A stretch of 19,035 bases of DNA from Bacillota bacterium (lineage in GTDB: Bacteria; Bacillota; Sulfobacillia; JAJZIM01; JAJZBP01), in assembly GCA_021798855.1 (NCBI GenBank), contig JAJZBP010000012.1:1-19035 (forward strand), given 5' to 3'. Position numbers and translations under genes: made by a program. Shown here in pieces: positions 7,081-13,942 of this stretch (position 1 is its first letter; the number at the start of each line of letters is the position of its first letter). The notes beneath the pieces were generated by a model. It made no database searches, was not told where the DNA came from, and was given only the letters and a program-made list of their open reading frames with translations.

Positions 7081-7237
7081 TCGAAACGGCGGTGGAGACA
7101 ACCGCACCGATCCGCGATTTCCACCCGGCCCTTTTTCCGGCCGGCAACGATCCCGCCGGTTTCAACCGCCTCGGGGCAGAAAACTTTTCTCCCGGCGCCG
7201 CATAGACTGGAACGCACCCGACTGGAGGTGGCTTGAT

Positions 7238-8056
7238 TTGTACCGTTTTTATCACCACGGCGGCGCGGTTCTGGGCCGGCACCTCAACCGGCTGCCTCTC
7301 CCCCTACCGAAGCCCTTCTGGCTCATGGTTGTCGATCCGACTCCCGAAGACGACGAGTGGTTGAGCTTTCACGGACTCAATCAGACCAATGCGCCGCCGG
7401 AAGACCGGCGCACCCTGAGCCTGCCGTGGGTCGAAGGCCACCTTCGCTTCCTCCTGGACTGGGAATCGCTGGTGGCGGTGACCCCGGCCTCTTTCCTCCC
7501 CGAATCCGGTGAAGGTTGGGACCAGTCCCCCGCTTCCACCCTGGACCGTCTATTGCAAAAGGCCCTGGCCGACCTTTCCCCCCAGGTCGCCCGCTTAGGG
7601 GAAGAGGAAAAGGAACTGGCCGCGCATTTAGCCGGATCAACCCGCGTTTTCGGCGCCGGGAATCTTTTCCGCCTGCGCCGACAGGCCGCCCGTCTCCATT
7701 CCCTGTTCGCCGAATGGGAACGCCAATTATCCGCCGCCCGGATCCCCGTTCCGGCGCGGTTTGAACAACTGCGCCAAGACGCCGCCGGCTGCCGCGAGGC
7801 CCTGCGGGAAATGTCGGACTGGCACCTTTCCCTGACCCTCAGCGGAGTGCACAACAACACGAGGAAGGTGGCTGTTTTGACCGCCCTCACCCTGCCCCCC
7901 ACCTTCCTGGCCACGGTGGCCGCCACCAACCTGTCCTGGCTGAACGCTCATCTGACCACTGCCGCGGCCTTCCTCATCACTCTGGGCATTTTTGTCCTCG
8001 CGGCAACGGTCAGTTTCCTGTACGTTCTGGAATGGCCGGGGTGTCATCGGGAGTGA
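7238..8056 (+). CDS. CorA-like membrane protein lacking the GMN motif
   Basis: A 272-aa protein of the CorA/ZntB-like (2-TM) divalent cation channel type. It has a long charged helical region, then the FEQLRQDAAGCREAL helix and the HNNTRKVAVLTALTLPPTFLATVAATN run that corresponds to the first membrane segment. A second membrane segment is at about residues 241-264. Canonical CorA has GMN at the pore mouth; here the matching residues, about 229-231, are ATN. The N-terminal domain is short. The start at TTG 7238 is chosen for a GGAGGTG ribosome binding site 7 nt upstream; an upstream extension of the frame overlaps the rnpB terminator and is rejected. Ion selectivity cannot be predicted. It stands alone after rnpB and converges with the gene at 8135. 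Confidence 0.75.
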   Translation: MYRFYHHGGAVLGRHLNRLPLPLPKPFWLMVVDPTPEDDEWLSFHGLNQTNAPPEDRRTLSLPWVEGHLRFLLDWESLVAVTPASFLPESGEGWDQSPASTLDRLLQKALADLSPQVARLGEEEKELAAHLAGSTRVFGAGNLFRLRRQAARLHSLFAEWERQLSAARIPVPARFEQLRQDAAGCREALREMSDWHLSLTLSGVHNNTRKVAVLTALTLPPTFLATVAATNLSWLNAHLTTAAAFLITLGIFVLAATVSFLYVLEWPGCHRE

Positions 8057-8134
8057 CCGGGAGATGATCTTTCTTGCCTACAGCCCCGGGAAGAAGACCG
8101 CCCCACCAAGCGGTACGGCTTGCGGCGCCGACCG

Positions 8135-9727
8135 TCACCCCTTCTTCCGGCCTTTTTTTACCCCCATTCCGGCCAGGGCATCGGCCCTGGCGTTTTGTTC
8201 CCGCGGCACATGGTCAACCTTCCAGGAGCGAAATCCCCCCAGCAGTTCCTTGACCTGCCGGTGCAAACCGGCCAGGGTTCCGTCCTTGACCTTGTACACG
8301 CCGTTGATCTGGCGAACCGCCAGTTCACTGTCGGAAAAGATTTGAACCTCCACGGCCCCCAGGCTTCCGGCCTCTTCCAGTCCGCGGATGAAAGCCCGGT
8401 ACTCGGCCACGTTGTTGGTGGCCACCCCGATGTACTCAGCCAACTCGTTCACCGTCTCCCCCGCGGGAGTCTGCACGACCACACCGTAACCGGCTTCCCC
8501 CGGATTGCCCTTGGACGCCCCGTCCACCCGCAGGACCAGGCCGGTCACCGCCCGGTGAGCCGGAGGGGACGGCGTTGCCTCGACCGATTCTTCGTTCACC
8601 CCGCCCGCCGGCCACCAGCGCCCCGGATCCCCCCCGCCACGCTCTGGGCAAACCTCCACCTCCGCCTCCAAGCCCCTTTCCTGCAAACCACGACGCAAAC
8701 CGCTGGCCAAAAGCGGCAGGGAAACGGCCTCGGAGGCATGATGGCCCGCCTCAATCACCCCAATTCCCCGGTCCCCCGCCTCCCTGAGCCGGTGGTGGGT
8801 GATCTCCCCGGTGACCAGCGCCTGGGCACGGGCCACGCCGGCCGCTTCCACCAAGTCACCGCCGGAACCGCCGACCACCGCCACCCTTTCCACCGCCATC
8901 CCCGGATCACCGGTCAGCCGCACTCCCGCCAAGCCCAACCTCTCCGTCACCAGATCGGCCAACTTGCCCAAGGAGATGGGCCGACCCAGGTTCCCGACCC
9001 GGCCCACACCAGGTCCGGTGTTGGCGAGCGGGTAAATGTCGTAGGCCACTTCCTCGTAAGGATGGGCGGCCAGCAGGGCTGAAAGCACCTTTTTGCGCAG
9101 GCCCTCCGGCAGCACCGTTTCCAGGCGCACCTCTTCCACCCGCTCCAGCACGCCCTGCCTGCCGATGAAGGGCGACGCCCCCTCCCGGGGCAGGAAAGTC
9201 CCCGTGCCGTTCACCCCGAAAGCGCAGTGGCTGTACTTGCCGATCCAGCCGGCCCCGGCTTGGGACAGGGCCTCCCTCACTTCCTCCAGGTGGCCCGAAG
9301 GCACGAAGGTAACCAGTTTGCACAATCCGGCGCCGGTTTGCGTCAGGGGCTCGGTTTTTTCCAAGCCAAATAGTCCGGCCAATTGCTGGTTCAGTCCACC
9401 GGGCGCCGCGTCCCAGTTGGTGTGCGCCACCAGGACACCACAGCCCAAACGCACCATCTCCGCCACTCGCCGCCCCGCCGCCCCGTCCCAGCGCAACTCC
9501 TTCCAGGGTCGGAAAAAAACCGGGTGATGCAGCACCAACAAGTTTGCACCCTTGGCCCGAACCCGTTCCAGTACCCCATCGGTCAGTTCCAAGGCCACCA
9601 GGACCACCCCCGCCGTCGCGCCCGGATCGCCCACTTGCAGCCCGACACTGTCCCATTCCGCCGCCAAGGCCGAGGGCGCCAGGTCTTCCAGTACCTGCGC
9701 CACCTGCGCCACCTGCGCCAAAGCCAC
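8135..9727 (-). CDS. Nif3-like (YqfO-type) protein fused to RNase HI
   Basis: A two-domain, 530-aa protein. Residues 1-360 are a Nif3/DUF34 dinuclear-metal protein: HHP at 67-69, HTNWD at 102-106 and GHHASE at 328-333 supply the metal ligands. A YqfO-type PII-like insert lies between about 135 and 235. Residues 396-530 are a type I RNase H with catalytic D402 (VDGASKGNPG), E443 (NNVAEYRAF), D466 (IFSDSELAV) and D516 (NARADALA), which would cut RNA in RNA-DNA hybrids. A linker of about 35 residues joins them. The start is uncertain: GTG 9727 has GGAGGG at 8 nt, ATG 9736 is one base from the same GGAGGG, and ATG 9799 lies upstream of the likely transcription start. Both domains look intact. The Nif3 role (cyclohydrolase or metal chaperone) is unsettled in the family. 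Confidence 0.9.
   Translation of the reverse strand: MALAQVAQVAQVLEDLAPSALAAEWDSVGLQVGDPGATAGVVLVALELTDGVLERVRAKGANLLVLHHPVFFRPWKELRWDGAAGRRVAEMVRLGCGVLVAHTNWDAAPGGLNQQLAGLFGLEKTEPLTQTGAGLCKLVTFVPSGHLEEVREALSQAGAGWIGKYSHCAFGVNGTGTFLPREGASPFIGRQGVLERVEEVRLETVLPEGLRKKVLSALLAAHPYEEVAYDIYPLANTGPGVGRVGNLGRPISLGKLADLVTERLGLAGVRLTGDPGMAVERVAVVGGSGGDLVEAAGVARAQALVTGEITHHRLREAGDRGIGVIEAGHHASEAVSLPLLASGLRRGLQERGLEAEVEVCPERGGGDPGRWWPAGGVNEESVEATPSPPAHRAVTGLVLRVDGASKGNPGEAGYGVVVQTPAGETVNELAEYIGVATNNVAEYRAFIRGLEEAGSLGAVEVQIFSDSELAVRQINGVYKVKDGTLAGLHRQVKELLGGFRSWKVDHVPREQNARADALAGMGVKKGRKKG
9693..9719 (-). repeat. Three tandem 9-bp units encoding Ala-Gln-Val
   Basis: Three perfect copies of ACCTGCGCC (plus-strand reading) lie at the start of the Nif3 domain and encode AQV-AQV-AQV. 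Such a unit can expand or contract without breaking the frame. Confidence 0.8.
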
Positions 9728-9800
9728 TTCCCTCATCCCTCCAAGACTACCAATGGATTCAGGGCCGAGACGGGCTTGAAATCCGCCACGTGATTTCATA

Positions 9801-9830
9801 AATATAGCCTTCAGTGAATAAGTGGTACAA
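9801..9830 (-). promoter_or_regulatory. Promoter of the Nif3-RNase H gene
   Basis: On the minus strand: -35 TTGTAC (9825-9830), 18-bp spacer, -10 TATATT (9801-9806). Transcription would start near 9794, downstream of ATG 9799, which supports a later start codon. Confidence 0.55.
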
Positions 9831-9841
9831 TTTGGTTTCGG

Positions 9842-10432
9842 TCAGCCTCGGCCAGCCTCGGTCAAACCCGCCTTTATCTCGTCGTAGATCCGTTCCAGTT
9901 TCCGCCGCCAGTACCGATTCGGCGCATGGTTGATCTCACCCGCCACCGTCACCAGAAGTTCCTCGAACTCATCGCCGCTTCCAACCAAGACCACCTCATC
10001 ACCCCTGGCGGCAGCCCGCAAAACGAAAGCCTCGTCTTCCCTGAATAGGGAAACCCTCGCATCCAACAATACGGCGTAACTTTTCCCGGCCAGGCGAAGG
10101 TTCAGTATTTCGTCGGTGTCCTCCTCGTTGCCTTGCAGGTTCCGACAATCCCAGTAGGTGTTTTCCCAATGGTGGATTATCCCTTGCTCCAAACACGAAC
10201 CGCAAGCCCATTCGATGATCCCGTCCCGGCGCCTCGTCACCATCACCGGGCCGGGGCATGGGCGGTGTCCGGGCCGGCGCCGGCAGGGAACGACGGTTGG
10301 TGAGCGCATTTGGACCGGCCGCTGAGACGCCGCCATAACGCATTGGCCGAGGAAGCGTCCCATCCTCTGAACCGGCCCGTTTGCCGCCGGATGGTCCCCG
10401 TCGAGGAAATGGCAGAGATCGCTCGTGTACAC
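9842..10432 (-). CDS. Conserved protein with a zinc-ribbon-like Cys motif
   Basis: A 196-aa protein of a family I recognise only as conserved hypothetical. The N-terminus is YTSDLCHFLD, followed by a short helix with MGRFLGQCV. A probable metal site is C50-x8-C59 (PCRRRPGHRPCPG) with C77-x2-C80 (WACGSCLEQGII). The rest is helical with a basic C-terminal part. Similar C...CPG...W.C..C segments occur in small proteins of many soil and anaerobic bacteria, sometimes near mobile-element genes; their function is unknown to me. The GTG start at 10432 has only a weak GGGG upstream, but the YTSDLCHFLD start is typical, so I keep it. It is followed (9801-9830) by the promoter of the next gene. No partner gene is evident. 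Confidence 0.65.
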   Translation of the reverse strand: MYTSDLCHFLDGDHPAANGPVQRMGRFLGQCVMAASQRPVQMRSPTVVPCRRRPGHRPCPGPVMVTRRRDGIIEWACGSCLEQGIIHHWENTYWDCRNLQGNEEDTDEILNLRLAGKSYAVLLDARVSLFREDEAFVLRAAARGDEVVLVGSGDEFEELLVTVAGEINHAPNRYWRRKLERIYDEIKAGLTEAGRG

Positions 10433-10624
10433 TCTCGGATCGTCCCCCGCTAAAAACCGTTTGGAGGATCATTTCCACGTGGCCGGGTGAATCCCTGCTC
10501 CATCCCCCCACCGCCCCAAAAAGAACGATTCGGTTGATCGCTCCACATTTTCCCCGGAGCGTCGACAGCATCCACCCGCAAGCAGGCGGGCGCTTCTCGC
10601 CCTCACTTCACGAGCAGGGCGGCT
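10433..10624. other. Intergenic, nothing recognised
   Basis: A short gap between the Cys-motif gene and the protease pseudogene. No ribosome binding site, RNA or repeat that I can support. Confidence 0.4.
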
Positions 10625-11026
10625 TCAACGTCCAACGGCTGCCCGCGCTTTCCGAGCTTCACTCCGTGCTTTGAGGATGTCCGGTCCCGTCCCGAAAGCG
10701 GAGCCACCGGGCATTCCGACAACCACGAAAGTTCCCGTGGCCGGGGGAACTCGGCTGCCCTGTTCGTCCACGGTGATGGCGTAACCGAGAATGTGGTACA
10801 GGTGAGTTGTGGCCGAGGCCCCTGGAGCGATCCCGTTGCTGGAACCAGTTGCGAATGGCTGGTAACCCAAGCGCCGCAACAGGTCGTCGGGGAATAACCC
10901 TTGAAAATTCCTCCGGTATCCAGCATGACTGAAACGCTCTGCTGCGCCCCGGTCGGCCCCGCAAGGTTCACCGTGAGGACGATCCGGTTTCCTGCACCAA
11001 AGCAAGAGTGATCTACTCCCCGCCAT
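10625..11026 (-). pseudogene. Retropepsin-like aspartic protease, frameshifted
   Basis: One frame holds NRIVLTVNLAGPTG, then VSVMLDTGG with the catalytic DTG (10912-10920). The adjacent frame then continues FQGLFPDDLLRRLGYQPF and a glycine-rich strand region VPPATGTFVVVGMP. Together they follow the pattern of small single-domain retropepsin-like proteins (DTG, then a helix of the PxDLxRRLGY type). A frame change right after the DTG, near 10905-10912, separates them. A second frame change is needed to reach ATG 11026, and there is no clear ribosome binding site. I read it as a decayed gene; a sequencing error could produce the same picture. Confidence 0.5.
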
Positions 11027-11080
11027 TAACAAACAAGGGTTCGGACTGCCGGGTGGAATAGGCACTTGGGATTTCCACGC

Positions 11081-11115
11081 AACAAATCAGCACGTTTATT
11101 GTGCTGATTTGTTGA
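11081..11115 (-). terminator. Perfect inverted repeat downstream of fliL
   Basis: 14-bp perfect arms (11081-11094 and 11102-11115) with a 7-nt loop, 55 bp after the fliL stop. There is no T run on the minus strand, so termination is likely but not certain; the arms could also mark an old insertion end. Confidence 0.45.
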
Positions 11116-11169
11116 AATACCTTGTCCCCCGTATTGAACGAAGCCATTCATATCAAGGTTTCTTCGGTT

Positions 11170-11658
11170 TTACCCCGGCTGAACGATGAAATCGGTGAAG
11201 TAGACGTTGTAAACCTTCCGGCCTTTGAGAATGGCATCCAGATTCTTGGCCAGAAGCCCCTTCAACACGACCATGCCTTCGCTGCCGCCGACCTGCAGAA
11301 CGTTCTGCGAACGCAGGGTGGCCAGAACGGTATTTTGCACCAAATCCGGCTCCGCGGCCAACTGCGTCCTGGCCGCCACGGGCAGACTGAGCACGACGTC
11401 CACTTTGATGTAGTCCAGCCCGCCGTCCCCGGCCAGGTTGGTGGTGAACTGCCCCAGGTCGTCCACCACCGGCCGCGCCCCCAGATCAACCTTGACCACC
11501 GCCGGAACGAAGCCGTTGATCGCTACCCGGTAACCGATCTGGTAGGCCCCGAAGAGGAAGGCGACCAGAGCCACCACCGGCAAAACCGTCAACAAAGTGT
11601 TTTTCTTCTTTTTGACCACGACAGCGGCGGGCTGCACCAAGGCAGCCGGCTTGGACAA
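11170..11658 (-). CDS. fliL: FliL-like flagellar basal-body-associated protein
   Basis: A 162-aa single-pass membrane protein. It has a short cytoplasmic N-terminus with four lysines, a membrane segment at about residues 21-42, and a FliL domain: LGQFTTNLAGDGG, YIKVDVVLSL, then LRSQNVLQVGGSEGMVVLKGLLAKNLDAIL and a VYFTDFIVQ end. FliL surrounds the stator (MotAB) in the flagellar basal body. The TTG start at 11658 has AGGTGA about 7 nt upstream. It stands alone, with its own promoter and no flagellar genes next to it here, so it may act as a detached copy or as a FliL-domain protein with another role. Confidence 0.85.
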   Translation of the reverse strand: MSKPAALVQPAAVVVKKKKNTLLTVLPVVALVAFLFGAYQIGYRVAINGFVPAVVKVDLGARPVVDDLGQFTTNLAGDGGLDYIKVDVVLSLPVAARTQLAAEPDLVQNTVLATLRSQNVLQVGGSEGMVVLKGLLAKNLDAILKGRKVYNVYFTDFIVQPG

Positions 11659-11704
11659 ATAACTTCACCTCGCGGCGAGCAAAAATGGGATCTTTATTGC
11701 CATA

Positions 11705-11733
11705 AATATAAACCAAACACCCATGGGCGGCAA
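11705..11733 (-). promoter_or_regulatory. Promoter of fliL
   Basis: On the minus strand: -35 TTGCCG (11728-11733), 17-bp spacer, -10 TATATT (11705-11710), in a short AT-rich patch between the cooS terminator and the fliL ribosome binding site. Confidence 0.6.
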
Positions 11734-11737
11734 GTGC

Positions 11738-11768
11738 AAAAAGGGCGAGCCACCCGGCCTCGCCCTTT
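11738..11768 (-). terminator. Rho-independent terminator of cooS
   Basis: 10-bp perfect arms (11740-11749 and 11759-11768) with a 9-nt loop. The minus-strand transcript runs into five T after the stem. It sits 27 bp after the cooS stop and separates cooS from fliL transcription. Confidence 0.75.
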
Positions 11769-11795
11769 CGCCCTTTTCCCCAACCTCCGTCTCCC

Positions 11796-13724
11796 TTAGG
11801 CCACGGCCTCGTCGGCCAAGCCCAATTGCCGGCGTTTCCCCTGGATGACCTGCGCCATGGCCTCCGCGGCTTTGAGCGGATCCTGTTCCACCATGACCCG
11901 CCCTCCGGTGAGACCCTCGACGTCCTGGGTCAAGATCTTGACCACCAGAGCGCTGCCGGTGACCGGCGGCACCGGACCCAGGTGGGTGGCCAAGCCGAAG
12001 GTGACCGCAAAGAACCCGTCGGCCACCGCCTTTTGTTCCAGGTACTCGGGCGCCGACACCACCACCGGCAGGTCGCTTGAATCCACGCCCACCGCCTTGG
12101 CCAAAGCCGTCACCGCCAGGGTCATCCGCCCGATGTCGGTGCAGGAGCCGAAATTGAGCACCGGCGGGATCCCGAGGGAACGGCAAACTGCACCCAGGGA
12201 TTTGCCGGCCTCCGTGGCTGCGCCGGGAGTCATCAGGCCGGCCGCCTGGAAAGCGGAGGACACGCAACCACCCGACAGCACCAGCACATTCCGTTTGATC
12301 AGTTCCCTGGCCAGGGTCACCGTCTGCGTGTCGTGGCCGTTGCGGTTGTTGGTGCAACCGACCACCGCGGCGATCCCCTGGACGGCTCCGCTCTTCAGCA
12401 CCTCGATAAGGGGGGCCAAACTGCCGCCCAGCGCCCCGGCGATGGTCTCCAGGCCGAACCCGGCCACCACCGGCGTCTGGTGCGCCGGGATATGGACCTT
12501 GTCCGCCCGACGCTGCTTGAAGCTCTCGACGGCCCGCCCGATCAATTCCTCCGCTTGGGCGGCGACCGTGGCCGGGTCGTAGTCCAAGGCCGCGTCGGCC
12601 CCCGTCACCCGCACCACCTTGGTCACCGGCACCAGGACGGTGTGGAATTTTTCCGCGGCATACTTGAGGTTGGGGATGGTGCAATTGTAGTCCAACATCA
12701 CCAGGTCAACCGCTCCGGTCGCCGCCCAAAGTTCCTGGGTCAACCAGTTCCCCAACTGGCCGCCGAATCCAGCGGTGTCTTGGCCCAAGCGCTGCAGCAG
12801 TTCCTGGCCCGTGTCCATACTGCCATAAAGAAGGATGCCCTCGGCCCCCGCCGCCTGAGCCGCGGCATCGAACTTGCCGCTGCGGATGGCCTGGAGAACC
12901 GCGGTGGCCACCCAGGGTATATGCCCATGGGCCACGATATTCACCGTTTTGGGGTTGAGAACGCCCAGGTCGGCTTTGGTCAAGGTGAGCCTGGGCGCTC
13001 CCAGCAAAATATCCTGCACCACCGTGATGGCCTCCAGCAGGAAGGCGTTGGCTATGGACAACCGCATGGACGCCAGGAGCAGGTCCACCGGGTCCGTATC
13101 TATCGAAGTCATGGCGCGAGTACCGGCGTCCCGGATCTCGGAGTTGACCCCGCCGGGATAAACCCCCAGTTCCTTCCACTTAGCGACCCGCGCGGCAAGG
13201 CCCATGGCCTCAAACCAGCGCAACGGTTCGTCCGTATCCTTGTTGGTTTCTCTGAGCAGAAACTCCGCCAGGAGGCCGGCCAGTTCCGTCGAACTCAAAT
13301 CGTCCATCCCGCCGAAGGCGCCGCGCAGTCCACCGGCCGGTCTGGTCCTCCCGATGCCCAGGGCGCCGGCGACGTCGTGCAACTTGGCCTCGTCGAGCAC
13401 CCGAAAGGGGGTTTTCCCCGCCGCGGCGGCCTTCAAGGTCTTCAGTCCTTCGTTCAACTGGAAGGAATAGGCCGAGGCCCCCTGCGCGGCCAACCGGAGC
13501 AAGTTCCGAGCCACGATGCCGTCGGCGTTGATGCCGCAGATCCCCAGCGGCATCCGTTCGTTGACCCGGCAGGGTCCGTGGCTGCACAGTTGGCAGCACA
13601 CTCCGTCCATGCCGAAACCGCATTGAGGCAACTGGCTTTGGTAGTTGCCGAAGGTGGTGGGGATGCCCAGGGCAGCCGTGCGCTCAAGCATCTCGCTGAT
13701 GGAAGCGTGTTCGGTAACCGGCAA
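11796..13724 (-). CDS. Divergent Ni-CODH-family protein, CooS-V-like
   Basis: A 642-aa cytoplasmic protein with full-length CODH catalytic-subunit architecture. D-cluster C35 and C43 and B-cluster C44, C47, C52, C63 (QCGFG...GVCCQLC...GPCR...GICG) are intact. C-cluster ligands are mostly present: HGH at 266-268, C348 (DYNC), C457 (VVGCTNN), C487 (SGGC), C528 (FGSC), and Lys565. The canonical GICCTGNE motif reads GSMDTGQE at 301-308, so the C-cluster Cys is Asp304. The His-rich relay segment (HxxHxxHxxH) reads YSFQLNEGLK. CO oxidation is therefore unlikely. The pattern fits CooS-V-type proteins, which lack this Cys and hold an Fe-S-O hybrid-like cluster. TTG start at 13724 with AAAGAGGG upstream. 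A palindromic operator lies 80-110 bp upstream. Confidence 0.9.
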   Translation of the reverse strand: MPVTEHASISEMLERTAALGIPTTFGNYQSQLPQCGFGMDGVCCQLCSHGPCRVNERMPLGICGINADGIVARNLLRLAAQGASAYSFQLNEGLKTLKAAAAGKTPFRVLDEAKLHDVAGALGIGRTRPAGGLRGAFGGMDDLSSTELAGLLAEFLLRETNKDTDEPLRWFEAMGLAARVAKWKELGVYPGGVNSEIRDAGTRAMTSIDTDPVDLLLASMRLSIANAFLLEAITVVQDILLGAPRLTLTKADLGVLNPKTVNIVAHGHIPWVATAVLQAIRSGKFDAAAQAAGAEGILLYGSMDTGQELLQRLGQDTAGFGGQLGNWLTQELWAATGAVDLVMLDYNCTIPNLKYAAEKFHTVLVPVTKVVRVTGADAALDYDPATVAAQAEELIGRAVESFKQRRADKVHIPAHQTPVVAGFGLETIAGALGGSLAPLIEVLKSGAVQGIAAVVGCTNNRNGHDTQTVTLARELIKRNVLVLSGGCVSSAFQAAGLMTPGAATEAGKSLGAVCRSLGIPPVLNFGSCTDIGRMTLAVTALAKAVGVDSSDLPVVVSAPEYLEQKAVADGFFAVTFGLATHLGPVPPVTGSALVVKILTQDVEGLTGGRVMVEQDPLKAAEAMAQVIQGKRRQLGLADEAVA

Positions 13725-13800
13725 AAAAATACCCTCTTTCTGTGGGAGATTTTGGCCTTCGTACCAGGCCGTTCACCCGCCACTTTAAGGCAGTTTTCTC

Positions 13801-13834
13801 TTCTATTACTGTGATAAATATCACAGTAATAGAA
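13801..13834 (-). promoter_or_regulatory. CRP/FNR-family operator upstream of the cooS-like gene
   Basis: A perfect palindrome with 16-bp arms (13801-13816 and 13819-13834) and a 2-nt centre. The core is TGTGA-N6-TCACA, the consensus form for CRP/FNR-superfamily regulators (CRP, HcpR and related; CooA sites are similar). It is centred at 13817.5, and a possible -10 (TTAAAG-like, about 13784-13789) would put the site near -41.5, as for class II activation. The region is AT-rich in a GC-rich window. Confidence 0.7.
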
Positions 13835-13898
13835 AGTTTTTTTTAATGAACTAATAAATAAATACTTTCATGTCTTTATTGTATGCCGAATATGCAAA

Positions 13899-13925
13899 CA
13901 GGGAGGCGGTGGTTCCGCCTCCCTG
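13899..13925 (-). terminator. Terminator after the lyase pair
   Basis: 11-bp perfect GC-rich arms (13899-13909 and 13915-13925) with a 5-nt loop, starting 18 bp after the PurB-like stop. The minus strand continues TTTGCATATT, a short T-rich tail. Confidence 0.65.
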
Positions 13926-13942
13926 CCCACCGCCCCGTCCCG

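Noticed and set aside
12333..13814. Long plus-strand open frame antisense to the cooS-like gene
   Set aside because: Composition is rich in Gly, Arg, Gln and His with no recognisable motif; the minus frame has full CODH-family motifs.
13801..13842. Palindrome plus T run read as a plus-strand terminator
   Set aside because: No plus-strand gene ends nearby; the TGTGA-N6-TCACA core and its place before the cooS-like gene fit an operator better.
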